Assembly (NCBI GenBank): GCA_963662175.1
Contig: OY759218.1
Coordinates: forward strand, 26,930,051 to 26,994,050
DNA from: Aradus depressus
Taxonomy: Eukaryota; Arthropoda; Insecta; Hemiptera; Aradidae
Length of the DNA stretch: 64,000 bases
Reading direction: 5' to 3'
The position numbers and the translations under genes are program-made. Within the stretch, counting starts at the first letter, position 1. Every line of letters starts with the position of its first letter. Positions 46,901 through 54,889 of the stretch are shown here, piece by piece. The notes below the pieces were generated by a model. It made no database searches, was not told the origin of the DNA, and saw only the letters and a list, made by a program, of their open reading frames with translations.

Positions 46901-49900
46901 ATCAGTTTTAGAGTTCAGTTTTATAAATTGGCAAGATTATTCCTGTTTGTCGTTCTGAACCTTAGTCAGTCGACTGGAAATAAATAGTATTATTTATTTA
47001 AAATAAAAATGTTCCTCGGAAATTTTTTTTTTTTTTTTTTTGTAGCAACTATATGGTAATAATCCGTTTTGCTCTTTCTACAGAGGATTAACCCTGTGTC
47101 ACTGAACATACGAAACATTCATACTCAGTAAAATGAATTGAACAACCATAAAAGCGACTGTGGCTTTTGTTCCCTTTACAGTATCAGGTATATGTCGGGG
47201 TCCTGCGAAAATATTATCTCAGTCCGATTTTTTACCGAAGTTTTTACTGTCAAATGTCTTGAAAAGGTTTTCTTTACACTGAATCTTGATCGGTAAAGCA
47301 TCTCCTAGTTCCCCCTTGACCTGTTTTCGGTGTTGTTTTTCTTCATGTACAATATGAGCTTCATCAAGGGTCACCAAAATTCAACTTGGATCGAGATAGT
47401 TTCAAAAAAATATATGTGGTTAGAATGGGGAGGCGGGGACGGGTTCCTAAGCTCGTACTAGCTGGGGCGTCCACCGTTTCACATTTAATACTAGCTTGGG
47501 TTTCCGCCGTTGAAAGGCACATACCAGTCTTAGTAACTAGCATTCCTAAGTGGTATTGTCATTGAAAATTGCAACTTCATAAATGTACTGTCTCTGAATT
47601 GCCCAGGGATCACATATTAAGTACAAGGATTCAGAAGCCACTATGTAAGTCAAATTTAGAGTTTTAGTCCAAACGGTCGCTTGGCTTTGGAGGTCGAGCG
47701 AAAATGTAATTGATTAATTCTTGTTGGGGAAGTACATAACCGGTGGTTCACAGACATCTTTTTTTCTTTAATTTTTGGAATCAGGAGGTCGGAAAACATG
47801 AAATTTCGTTGAAAACTCCGCATCGAATTTCTGACTGATTTTGTATAGCATATATCGCTGCCTGAGTTCAATAGTGGCACTACGTCCACCCCCTCGAGTT
47901 CAAAAGTGACACTATACCAGAAACATTGTTTCGAGATAAATGAGTTTAAAGTTTCTATGCACTTTGGCTTAAGTTCCTGTTGTTATTTTTCGTCGTAATA
48001 AATTCCAAATGGTCCCATATAATCCCCTAGGATTTCAAAATTTGTGTTCCGCAGTCATTTTTAATTTTTTTCCTTCATTGTCTTGTTATTAGGACTTAAC
48101 CGTTCTTGTGGCGCACAGTGCCACTATTGAAGTAAGAAAAAACTTGTTAGTCCTGGGGATACCATGATGAAACGACACTAATTAATTTTTCAAATCTCAA
48201 TTTAATTGCAAAATGGGTAATTATAATATAATAATTGTAACAGAAGGCCATAAAAATGTTGCGCAACACAGCGCAAAAAAGATCAAAGTTGGCTATCGCA
48301 AAAATTCCTACACGCAAAACCAATTTTACACAATATCTTTGATTATTGCATTATTCGTAACAGTCTCTCGTACGATTACCAATATTAGGCAATGAGTAAT
48401 TATAGGTACATAAGTCTTCACAATGAAACAAGTTATTATGGCACAAAATTTATTGTCATCTACATAACAAAAAAAAATAAACTCCATCCTGAAATTTATT
48501 TATTTTTTTGTTTACATAACAGCTATGGTAATGAATCAATACACAGTCACTAGTTGGTAACTCCTGTTCACTAGTAGGAACCTAACTTTTGAAACTACAA
48601 AATCACTTAAAGCTTTCGAAGTAATGAGGCTCATTAATTATTTTAAGATATACAATTATAATTATCACAGTAGTTTTAAGTAATATTTAGGAACTTTAAA
48701 CCACCTTATTTGGCAACTACGTTAATAGTATGTAGACAGCAGGTACACATGAGTCGTTTACTAAAGGTAACTATGAAAAGAAACAGGAAGAGGAAAGAAC
48801 ACGATAAATACAAAATCAATTAACACTGTTGTGAATGGAAAGTATCATTGCTCCTCTATTTTCTGGCTGAATTTTGCTTATAAAAAACATGATGAACATT
48901 AGGTATTGCTTGAGTATTGCAAAGTGACTGTAAATCATCTTATTTTTTCTTTGAAATAGGTCGCGGTTGTCGGTACGCATTTTTAATTTGGAAACAACTG
49001 AGTATCTTCAGTTCATTGGTTCGCGAGGAACGAATAGGTCTTCTGACAACTACAGATCGGAATTCCTCTTGCTCGTAGGAAGTTTTGAAATAAAAATTGT
49101 CAGTACTCCCTTTTTCAACACGTAACACTCGAATATCATTGAAATTAAATGAGTTTCCGTTCACGTCAACATTGTAATTATTTGTGGTTGAATCAGTCAG
49201 ATGTTTGAAGTCTAAAAAATCTTTATACCCTAGCTCATTTACTTTGAAAGGAGATCCATTCTTTCTTATAGGGTCACTATTGCACGGAGACTTTGAGTCA
49301 AACGCACATTTCTAAAATCGGCAGTAATGCTCTCTAGCGGTGAATAAAATAAACTGGGGCCTATGAAATTTTTTCTACGCTTAAACACCATCCCAGAAAA
49401 CCCTCTGGTGGTCATAATTCAAAACTCGAAAATTCAGGATAATGCCACTATTGAACTCAAGGGGGTAGGACATAGTGTCACTATTGAACTCAGGCAGCGA
49501 TATAGGAAGTAAAAACTTGAAAAAAATGTTCTCATTAAGTACTCCGTGAATCCATCCAATTTATATCCTACTCAACTTTAGTCTTCCAATGACTGTGGGG
49601 TTAAAAGGCGCATACAGAATAAAGAAATAGATTTATACCCAGAAAGAAAATTTGATGGGATACTAGTAGCAACAAGTTTCAGCGCCCCAGTGTACCGACC
49701 GTGAACTACATGACACTATGGTAAGGAACCTAGCAAATTGAAATTTAGTACATATATCCTTGTTAGTTATTGTCACTCATGCCCGGGGTTTACTACGAGG
49801 TCATATGGCCGACTACCAGAGCGCTCTTTCTTCGCTCTAGTTTTCATGATCATTGCCTCTCCAGGTTCATTCACCTAGGGTAGGGGGTCTTTAACGAGTA

Positions 49901-51234
49901 CCCGATATCGTACAGGCTCGGGACCATCACTTAATGTCCCAACCGAAGGACGGCGTGCTCAAGTTTTTTTTTTTTTACTTCCAGATAAAAACCTAAAAGC
50001 TTCGGCCGGGTTTCGAACCCGTGATTTTGAGTTCAGTAGACAAGCTCGCTACCTTTGAGCTACCGGCGCCCTCAAAATTTATTATATCCACATTTCATTC
50101 TCATTCATTTAGAAAAAGATAATACTCTTTTTTTTACCATTAACTTGTATTAATCTTGTAATTAGAAGACTGGAAAGAGGATATTAAAAAATACATTAAG
50201 AACAATAAAGTAATTTATTGAACATACATATTTAATATAAAATATACATTAGTATTATTAACATTTTTGTTTAAAAAATTAAGAACGTTTAATAAGATAT
50301 GTTTTACTCATTATTTTTTATATATTAATTCAATTAAGAAATAGCAGTAAATATTTTTTTAAGAAATAAATATTTCTAATATATTTTTAATTTCATTTTA
50401 ACCCTTTGCGGTCATTACTCATCTGTAGGATGAAAATGAAGGTCAATATAATAGTAACTATTTTATGTTAGTTACTATTATATTAATCTTGGATGAAAAT
50501 AACATTTTTTTTAACCTGGGTGACAACAAAGAATTTCAAAGGTAGGTTGTATATTATATTATAACGTTTTAGAGATGAATCTGTTTTATTTGACTATTAG
50601 AAATCCTTATATCTAATATCAGGATATATTAAATAGGTGATAATATTAAACAGTCTTGACTTGGAGTTTAAATATAGAGGTCGATCGACTCAATAAATAT
50701 GTTCTTTTAGTTATATAAATAAATATGTTATGTAGATGAATAAAATATTCTTATAGTTATTGTAGAGTCGGGCTCATGTCTACCAGAGCGACGGAAGAGC
50801 GCTAACAGTTCCTAGTTCTCTCACAAGAGTGCACAGCCATTCAGACTAGTCTGCAAACCTTATAAACTGTATACATTTTCTAATTTGTTTTATGTTTGGG
50901 TTGAGATAAGTCATTTTTGCCTAATCTAGTGTGCATAATTCGTTTACTTTAGAAATATAATATTTTTCACAAAGGTTATAAATGTCAAAATTATTGTTTT
51001 TGTGGCAAATTTTAGTCACAAATTATACAATTGAAGTTTTTTTTATTTTTTTTCTGCTTTCACTGAAAACAAAATTCATAAATTGATCCAATCCTTAATT
51101 TTACATCGTCGCATTGGATACTTCCGTGGTAATCATGAATTTTTTTTTCAGTAAAAGCAGAAAATTGACTGATTTTCATCAATTACTGTCGGATCCAGAC
51201 CCCTGCCGGCAGGGGCGTGCCCAGGATTTTATTT

Positions 51235-51267
<33 letters not shown>

Positions 51268-52687
51268 AACATATATACATAGTTAATTGTTTTAGGATCA
51301 TTACGAAGTTAATTCAAGTCTTCTAACTTTTGATTGATGTTGATGAATGTCTCTGTGTATTGATATCAGAGCTAATCCATTCAATCTGTCTTGGCTAGTA
51401 CTATTTCTGATACAGCTTTTCATACGTCTAAGAGCTGAGAAAGACCGTTCACTTGTTGCTACAGAAACTGGAAGTGTAGCTCCAATTTTGTTTTAGGCTT
51501 GAAATTGGAATTTTGTTGTGGATTGAACCCCATAATCCCCCCCCCCCCCCCCCTCCACCCCTAGGTACGCCCCTGCCTGCCTGACCGACAATGTAACGTT
51601 ACTAGCCAAATTTCTTATGAGATAAAAAAAAAATAAGAAAACTACAATGGTATAATTTGTGACTAAAATTTGCCACAAAAACAATAATTTTGGCGTTTTT
51701 TATAACTTTTGTGAAAAAAAGTTATTGAACAATGTGATACCTACCAGATTTAAACATTTTTTTTGGCATTGTGTCTGAGTGTTCTAATTTTTTATGTTTG
51801 AAACGAGAAAATTTGTTCAGGTTCTTATTAATTTATTTTCTTAACACTAAGAATCAAAAATGCAGGAATTTGAAAACTGAACTTCTTCGAAAGTGACGGA
51901 CATGTAAGTCTTATTTTCTACCTGTTTTCAAAAAAACAAAAATTAAAACTTGTTAGCAGGGAGTCAGTTTGCGTCGTATTACTTTACCTGAAGCTGATTA
52001 TGTGCAATTTCCGGACAAATAATAAAGCGCTTATCCCTCCTCCCCTCCCACCACCTCACTCCCCTCTCTCCATCTCCGCTACCTCTCAATTGCTTTGCAT
52101 CTCTTTCGCTACTAGAAAATTTTATTTATCTACTATATTCCTAACTTTAGCGAATATATCTTTAAAACTATAATGTATTTTATATTGATTCTATAACTTT
52201 TTCAACTAGGAATAAAAGTAATTGAGAAAACATGAAAAACCTTTTTCTGTCTTCAAGTAAATCTCTCTCCATTTAGTCATTCTAATTTAAAGTTATTTAT
52301 AAAAGTAATCTGAGTTCCCAAAGTCCTTTATATGTAGTTATTTACATGCCCCTTTCCTCTTAATTTGCAATTTCTCTTCAATATTATATCATAATGTTAA
52401 AAATCTACGTTTACTAGTCAAGTGAATAAACATGCAAGGGAGATAGGGGGGAGGGGGCACTTGAAATTCTAGCACAGAGGCCACCCAAAACCACGCCACT
52501 GCTTACACATGAATATTCTTCATTTGCTGCATTTGGTTGTATAAGATAAATTTTAACATTGGGTAAGACATTTAATGAGATGATTTTGTTTTTAGCTACT
52601 AGGCGCTCTGCCCCTGCTGCCTTTTCCTCGCGCAGGTTCTCGAAGATGTATAAGAAAGAGATAGAAGTATTAAATGAGACATTACAG
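25914..52687 (+). CDS. Ankle2: ANKLE2-like protein (ankyrin repeat, LEM-domain family member)
   Basis: Fifteen phase-consistent exons: 25914-26043, 27650-27954, 28710-29018, 29787-29939, 33579-33757, 35095-35221, 35925-36080, 36333-36494, 36772-36897, 37484-37713, 39494-39723, 40582-40662, 41025-41130, 41510-41635, 52603-52687; about 835 codons before a terminal exon. Order of features: ETVYYAVYVPPEGE, then a viroplasmin-like segment (VFTDKSEALKMFKLNKKSRL), two ankyrin repeats (NALHVAAKAHAAEVC; ETPLHFACKYGALEVVKILL), YYIPVLRCED, then WKVSPRVTPEW and VQWKEYWTFLNSF. A final PTKLDEEVLEALED motif corresponds to the PSKLD block near the C-terminus of animal ANKLE2. In animals ANKLE2 acts at the ER/nuclear envelope, bringing PP2A to BAF (BANF1) for nuclear reassembly after mitosis. 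No LEM domain or membrane segment is visible; either it is encoded upstream of 25912 or it is missing, as in flies. The last exon is uncertain. Confidence 0.88.
26800..27365 (-). pseudogene. LINE reverse transcriptase remnant in Ankle2 intron 1
   Basis: The minus strand reads RADGELSEALRTENGLREAE + ALASLLFNHVLQSWMRLGI, then, after a stop, GYPEDLAVIGGSLLAVF + REARREGVLIN. This is the reverse transcriptase block NGLRQGDxLSPLLFNLxLE followed by the YADDLAxIG catalytic motif, here mutated to YPED. Further on, SGFKFELVRSFPDLGPINN and IRHWLEAKDRTYFE resemble the post-RT region. Stops, frameshifts and the lost YADD make it dead. Confidence 0.75.
28338..28545 (+). repeat. 5'-truncated SINE in Ankle2 intron 2
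   Basis: Starts inside the B box (TTCCGAACCCGGCCGAGGCC). Continues with a hairpin AAGGTTTTTA/TAAAAACCTT and CCGTCCTTCGG, and ends with GTTGGGCTTATGTACACCAG. The hairpin arms are of the GGTTTTT type rather than GTTTATTTTA. Confidence 0.7.
29945..33575. other. Ankle2 intron 4, repeat-rich
   Basis: Contains interspersed repeat P (31440-31870). A segment at 30090-30420 is bounded by GTGCCCCACCGG / CCAGTGGGGC in inverted relation and may be part of a further element. The rest is AT-rich. No exon in phase was found. Confidence 0.45.
31440..31870 (-). repeat. Interspersed repeat P, copy 4 (inverted)
   Basis: Contains GGAATCTTGAGGTCGGAAAA, GCATCGAATTTTTGACCG and TTACATAACTTTCCCTATAC, the reverse complement of the start of repeat P. 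It also has two pyrimidine-rich internal unit ends (CCTCCCCCTAATCCCCCCC). Confidence 0.6.
34037..34295 (+). repeat. Intronic direct repeat, copy 1 (Ankle2 intron 5)
   Basis: ACGATCAGACCAATCTCTAA, then AATATAATCCTTCAGTCTCT + GTGTATACGTAC, and finally AAGATTTCAATTTGAGACGA + AATTTTATTTT. The same blocks in the same order occur at 41165-41458 in intron 13 of the same gene. It is an unclassified repeat or an intron-to-intron duplication. Confidence 0.75.
34384..34470 (+). ncRNA. Hammerhead-like motif, family B variant (solo, Ankle2 intron 5)
   Basis: ATCATGGCTGAAGATGGTAG + CAATATCGAAAGTACTCTTA. Core CTGAAGA, stem II GGUA-GCAA-UAUC, GAA, self-complementary AGUACU, C, then TTATAC that can pair weakly with the ATGG upstream. 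Followed by GAAATAGACAATATTTTTAA. Confidence 0.55.
37130..37300 (+). repeat. Fragment of a DNA-element body in Ankle2 intron 9
   Basis: TGTGTCTGTGTGTATGTGAT, GGAAAGTTGTGAGCGCTCTA and CCGCGGAAACGGTTGTAGC match the segment at 13640-13720 in the FN3 gene. Confidence 0.55.
37940..38408. repeat. Family A foldback with 125-bp extra arms (Ankle2 intron 10)
   Basis: Two opposed family A units, with cores at 38008-38050 (minus) and 38250-38296 (plus). Between them is a second inverted pair, AACTAAGTCAGTTTGCAGAG + AGCGACCCTTCAAATACATC, mirrored at about 38195-38250, and a spacer of about 90 bp. Both units retain CTGACGATGG, GCCGAAACCGGTAGTTATAT and the GAATAGACAATATTTC tail. A SINE scrap (ACAGAGCGCTCTCTGC) lies just before. 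Confidence 0.75.
38656..39255 (-). pseudogene. Ty3/gypsy-type LTR retroelement fragment: gag end and protease start
   Basis: Two minus-strand frames, offset at about 38965. The upstream one has FNDPRHTFNRPSRPPSF and a hydrophilic region ending LDPLNTT-like, resembling the end of a gag protein. The downstream one has KVGLKWLIDTGPFDNYI, where DTG is the aspartic protease active site, and FPFSDKYDILLGHKTIQKHG, the family's second conserved block (FxFxDxxDxLLGxDxL). No reverse transcriptase or LTRs were seen nearby. A decayed 0.6-kb fragment inside Ankle2 intron 10. Confidence 0.75.
41165..41458 (+). repeat. Intronic direct repeat, copy 2 (Ankle2 intron 13)
   Basis: Matches 34037-34295 in block order (ACGATCAGACCAATCTCAAA, TATAATCCTCCAGTCTCTGT, AAGATTTCAATTTGAGACGA) but is longer because of extra AT-rich segments. 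Confidence 0.75.
42067..42436 (+). repeat. Full-length tRNA-derived SINE with 12-bp target duplication
   Basis: The body is 42079-42424, flanked by TATAATGTCACT at 42067-42078 and 42425-42436. The head has an RNA polymerase III A box (TAGCTCAGTGGTATGCG) and a B box-like GGGTTCGTAGCCC, one base off consensus. Next come the hairpin GTTTATTTTA-TCTGGGAGG-TAAAATAAAC and a central block GGATGGGACGTTAAGCGATG. A 3' domain folds back on itself (CTCATG..ACCAGAG..CTCTGGT..CATGAG), and the end is AACCTAACCTAACC. SINEs of this kind are moved by LINE enzymes. It lies in Ankle2 intron 14. Confidence 0.9.
42925..43265 (-). pseudogene. LINE 3' coding end (post-RT region), dead
   Basis: The minus strand gives, across frames, TWERKTLRITYRRNI, KEMKTETNQELRHIHNAPYL, GRLKWLGQMERTMKEES and WRRLAANGAKWMQVIERG. 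This is the usual end of RT-encoding LINEs (TWERKVLRxIYG...N.EL...GRLRWLGHMERM...W). It is frameshifted and truncated. Intron 14 of Ankle2. Confidence 0.7.
43257..43580 (+). repeat. 162-bp tandem direct duplication
   Basis: TTAGTCATAGCATTGTGTCG at 43259 recurs at 43421, and the two 162-bp units match almost base for base to GCCCGAACCCCACCCTTT. The first unit runs out of the adjacent LINE end, so the duplication happened after the LINE inserted. Confidence 0.85.
44292..44702. mobile_element. Non-autonomous hAT-type element with 8-bp target duplication
   Basis: The element is 44300-44694. Left end CGGGCGTGGGCCAAC is the inverse of right end GTTGGCCACTCCTG with mismatches, and the flanks are ATCTAGAT and ATCTAGAC. 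GC-rich subterminal GCGGGCCAC / GGCCGCGGG also invert. Eight-base duplications and this kind of end are diagnostic of hAT elements. The AT-rich interior has no transposase. Ankle2 intron 14. Confidence 0.8.
45715..46690. repeat. Family C foldback with hammerhead-like cores
   Basis: Left arm (minus core near 45730-45775) and right arm (plus core 46605-46655) are inverted over about 120 bp, including ACTTTTGAACTTTGTGCTGA and GGTAACCACTT. A third plus-strand unit is nested at about 46140-46280. The cores read TTTGTGCTGACGATGGC..GCCGAAACCG..ACACTTTATG. Stem I is GUG/CAC. Stem III is partly decayed. Ankle2 intron 14. Confidence 0.65.
46691..47595. other. Ankle2 intron 14 segment, nothing recognised
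   Basis: AT-rich with a T19-20 run at about 47024-47042. No coding or repeat structure was established. Confidence 0.4.
47596..47850 (-). repeat. Interspersed repeat P, copy 5 (3' part)
   Basis: GTCAAATTTAGAGTTTTAGT, the TTGATTAATTCTTGTTGGGG + AAGTACATAACCGGTGG block, and GGAATCAGGAGGTCGGAAAA with CATCGAATTTCTGACTGA. The following DNA transposon appears to have inserted into it. Confidence 0.6.
47851..49504. mobile_element. 1.65-kb DNA transposon with ends TATATCGCTGCCTGAG
   Basis: Left end TATATCGCTGCCTGAGTTCA + ATAGTGGCACTA and right end, inverted, TATATCGCTGCCTGAGTTCA + ATAGTGACACTATG. At each end the GAGTTCAATAGTGRCAC unit occurs twice in the same direction, about 30 bp apart, which could be repeated transposase sites. 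It carries one minus-strand ORF (48940-49318) and is presumably an internally deleted copy. TATA at the ends may include the target duplication. The outer motif resembles the MITE at 66-446. Confidence 0.75.
48940..49318 (-). CDS. C-terminal fragment of an unidentified transposon protein
   Basis: About 125 open codons without an ATG at the 5' end: KCAFDSKSPCNSDPIRKNGS, PFKVNELGYKDFLDFKHL, FNDIRVLRVEKGSTDNFYFK, TSYEQEEFRSVVVRRPIRSS, then a Lys/Arg-rich end (RQPRPISKKK) and a stop. It sits inside a TIR-bounded element, so it is probably the last exon of that element's own transposase. The pattern (a PFKV..dFLDFKxL segment, then strand-like repeats, then YxxEEFRxVxxRRP) resembles ends of DDE-type insect transposon proteins, from memory only. 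No catalytic residues lie in this part. Confidence 0.5.
49774..50073 (-). repeat. tRNA-derived SINE, minus strand
   Basis: Reading the minus strand: GGGCGCCGGTAGCTCAAAGG, the B-box segment GGGTTCGAAACCCGGCCGAA, a hairpin segment, CACGCCGTCCTTCGGTTGGG and a 3' domain ending AGTAAACCCCGGGCAT. The hairpin is disturbed by a T-run. Ankle2 intron 14. Confidence 0.8.
50080..50950. other. Ankle2 intron 14 segment, AT-rich with a SINE scrap
   Basis: A 40-bp SINE 3' piece lies at 50762-50803 (GTAGAGTCGGGCTCATGTCT). ATAGTAACTATTTTATGTTAG + TTACTATTATATT near 50450 forms a short hairpin. Otherwise nothing is recognised. Confidence 0.5.
51202..51583. mobile_element. 366-bp hAT element with 8-bp target duplication and poly-G/poly-C flanks
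   Basis: The element is 51210-51575: left end CAGGGGCGTGCCCAGG, right end CCTAGGTACGCCCCTG. The flanks are CCTGCCGG and CCTGCCTG (7 of 8 equal). Inside the left end is a run of 30 G, and inside the right end a run of about 20 C. The two would pair. It carries the last part of a hAT transposase on the minus strand. Confidence 0.85.
51301..51492 (-). pseudogene. hAT transposase, C-terminal dimerisation region (fragment)
   Basis: Sixty-three codons ending in a stop at 51301: ATLPVSVATSERSFSALRRM, then KSCIRNSTSQDRLNGLALIS, IHRDIHQHQSKV. This is the conserved hAT C-terminal block (LPVSTASAERSFSxLKxIKxxLRSxMxxxRLxxLxLLxI). The DNA-binding and catalytic parts are missing. It sits between good hAT ends, so it is an internally deleted element that kept its last exon. 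Confidence 0.85.
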
Positions 52688-52775
52688 GTTAAGTAAATTC
52701 ATATATCAGTTTTTCATCCATTTTCTCCTACTATTTTTAAAAATTTTAAAAACAAAAGAAGGCAATATTTTTCTT

Positions 52776-53070
52776 TTTAGCACCCTGGATCAACTTTTTG
52801 TCTTGCGACAAATTTTAGAAAGAAACTGGGAGTTTAGTCAGGATGTGTATGCGCTTTTCGGAGAATTTCAGGCAGCATTGATAGCCTGTGGGACATAATG
52901 AACTCCCGGCCAAGTTGATTCGGCTTGTGAGAGCCATCCTGGAGTTCTCGAAGAATCGGCTTGCTGCCGACGGGGAGTTATTGGTAGGCTTTTCGGTGTC
53001 CAACGACTCGAGGCAGGGGGACTGCCTCTCACCCCTTTCGTACATCGTCCTGGAAAAGCAGAGACATATC
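52776..53070 (+). pseudogene. LINE reverse transcriptase fragment beside the Ankle2 3' end
   Basis: The first frame has STLDQLFVLRQILERNWEFS + QDVYALFGEFQAAL, matching the RT motif A region (TVDQIFxLRQILEK...LFVDFKAAYD), though the catalytic Asp is replaced (GEFQ). A second frame after a small break has NELPAKLIRLVRAILEFSKN + RLAADGELLVGFSV and NDSRQGDCLSPL, the RT motif B region. Deletions and stops make it non-functional. Its first bases supply a splice acceptor-like site at 52780. Confidence 0.8.
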
Positions 53071-53340
53071 AATAACCCGAGAACAATTTGAAAATAAACT
53101 AAGCTGGTACGATAGATTAAAGAAAATGGGTTTTATCGTTTCGATTTTATTTCTTATTATATTTTTTTGAAGTCCTGAGCATGGCATAGAAGTAGTAATA
53201 TGAATCCGTTCATTATCTCCACGGACATGAGTCCTTTCGTGATTCGTCATCTTTATTAGTGGTTTCAGAGGTATGACAATAACGGATTCAGCTTTTCGTT
53301 TACTTGGCCGTAAGATTCAGTGCAGGAAAATCTTCCCTTT

Positions 53341-53545
53341 TTAGATAAACTTGGATAGGAGCACACTCGTCTCTATTTCAACAAGAGGCGGTAGGTTACC
53401 GTAGGAATCGAAATATTTCAACTTATTGTCACTCTTTAGCATATCAGACCCGGTGTGAGCCGGCTTCACTGAATCCATTGAGGTTGACAATGCCAGATTC
53501 ATATTTGCTCGGTGTTCATATTGACAGGTTTTTAGCATAATTTTC
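53341..53545 (-). pseudogene. Possible Polinton/Maverick-type cysteine protease fragment
   Basis: A minus-strand frame contains SDNKLKYFDSYGNLPPLVE. The YFDSYG/FDSFG phrase is typical of adenain-like (Ulp1-type) cysteine proteases encoded by large DNA transposons. The His and Cys of the active site are not visible. An integrase fragment of a compatible type follows at 54150. Tentative. Confidence 0.35.
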
Positions 53546-53660
53546 CAGGTTCACAAGAGCTCTATTTGGTAGTCACATTTCATTTTTCTGTGATCTCACA
53601 GCCTTTAGCCTATTATTTTTACCCTTCAATTATCCTGTTATTTCTCTTCATCACTTCCAG

Positions 53661-53969
53661 TTTCGCCCTTGCGTTCTGGACATAGCAGTTTTTGCTATAG
53701 CCGACGCACCACCTGCTAAACTCCCCAGAGAAGATAGTCCAGGAAATAATGGTAATACACCATCGGTTTTAGTCAATGGGAGCACTCTTTTAGATTCAGA
53801 CATGTTGAAGCTGGGGAAGTTCTATGTCAACCACAGACGAATAGTGAATGTAGGGGAAGCATGTGATGGATCAAATGCTGCTTGTAAAATTTATGTCGAT
53901 ATTCAAGCTAGACTTTCAAGTCAGAACTTTCATGCAGGAAGCAAAATAGATATTAAAAAGGTTAATTAA
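53661..53969 (+). CDS. Candidate terminal exon of Ankle2, or an unrelated exon
   Basis: A strong acceptor (CTCTTCATCACTTCCAG) opens 102 codons to a TAA, in phase 0 with the donor at 52687. It encodes FRPCVLDIAVFAIADAPPAK, a Ser/Asn-rich linker, then LKLGKFYVNHRRIVNVGEAC and KIYVDIQARLSS, ending SKIDIKKVN. Joined on, Ankle2 would have about 937 residues, within the family's range. I do not recognise this segment as an ANKLE2 domain. It sits between LINE and integrase debris, so it could instead belong to a transposon or another gene. RNA evidence would settle it. Confidence 0.4.
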   Translation, partial: FRPCVLDIAVFAIADAPPAKLPREDSPGNNGNTPSVLVNGSTLLDSDMLKLGKFYVNHRRIVNVGEACDGSNAACKIYVDIQARLSSQNFHAGSKIDIKKVN

Positions 53970-54129
53970 TGTAGGAGAGCACCGACACAGCTACCAAAGA
54001 ATATGTGGACAGATCGGCAAGGCTCTGTACAGACCGATCTGTCCTGGAGCATATATCAATGGGAATAAGAAACGACTAGCAAATGTCACCTATCCTCTAG
54101 ATTCTAACCTAGATTCATTCATTCTTCAA

Positions 54130-54520
54130 GAGTGCTTTTGAAAGGAGTAGATTACGTAAGGTGGCAGACCTAGTGGAAATGGTGCCCTATTGACGAGGCA
54201 ATACTGGCTTTAAATATGTTTTGACCGTAATCGATGGTTTCTCGAAATATGCCTGGGCGATACCACTGAAGTGAAAAACAGCCCCTGAAGTTACGAAAAA
54301 CTACTAAATTTCTCGACAGTAAACAAGTACTTCAATTATTTATTTACAGTTGAAGGACGTGAATTGTACAATAGCCAGCAATACTCTACGTCCTCAGGAA
54401 GGCATCGTTGGCTGAGCGATTCAATAGAACTTTAAAAGGATATATGAAAGTGTTCACCTTAAATGGATCCACGTATTTGATAGGCAGATTTTCATTTCTT
54501 CCTTACAAACTGTCTCCCGT
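54130..54520 (+). pseudogene. DDE integrase fragment (Polinton/retroviral-integrase type)
   Basis: Frames with stops give TGFKYVLTVIDGFSKYAWAI + PLK, the integrase core around the second catalytic Asp (LTVIDxFSKYAWAxPLKxK). After about 180 bp comes AERFNRTLKGYMKVFTLNG, corresponding to the VERFNRTLKxxMxxYFTxxG region with the catalytic Glu. The spacing and wording fit Polinton/Maverick-like c-integrases better than gypsy. Several stops; dead. Confidence 0.65.
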
Positions 54521-54889
54521 TATCTGTGAGAATGGTTCGGTGGTATCCCCAACGGCTGAACACCTTTTCTTCCAGAGTGGTCACCATGATTTGGGATGTT
54601 GAAGAGCACAGAAGAGCTTCCATCCAGGGAGTATGGAGCTCTGTTAGTACGAGGATAAAACGTTTCTCTCCACGAGTTCTTGGGTGACTCAAACATCTAT
54701 CTTTGTATAACTAACAAAAATCACTTTAGTCCAAAATAAATAATATTACTTACATTTTAAGAAGTTGAAGAAGACTGGCTCAAATAAACACCGAAATCAA
54801 ATATTAACATCTTACTCACTAAATGTTCAATTTTGCCATTGAACAGCTGACTGACTGACTAATCCAAAATCAGTCTATCTAACCCGGTA

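Larger units (their letters stand above)
50955..51720. mobile_element. Foldback element with ~110-bp inverted arms, host of a nested hAT
   Basis: Left arm CAAAATTATTGTTTTTGTGG + CAAATTTTAGTCACAAATTA (from about 50985) is inverted at TTTGTGACTAAAATTTGCCA + CAAAAACAATAATTTTGG (to about 51700). Similarity extends outward to TTTTCACAAAGGTTATAAA. A complete small hAT lies inside. Confidence 0.7.

Noticed and set aside
51114..51326. ORF with a Gly run
   Set aside because: It is a translation of the G30 tract inside a hAT element.
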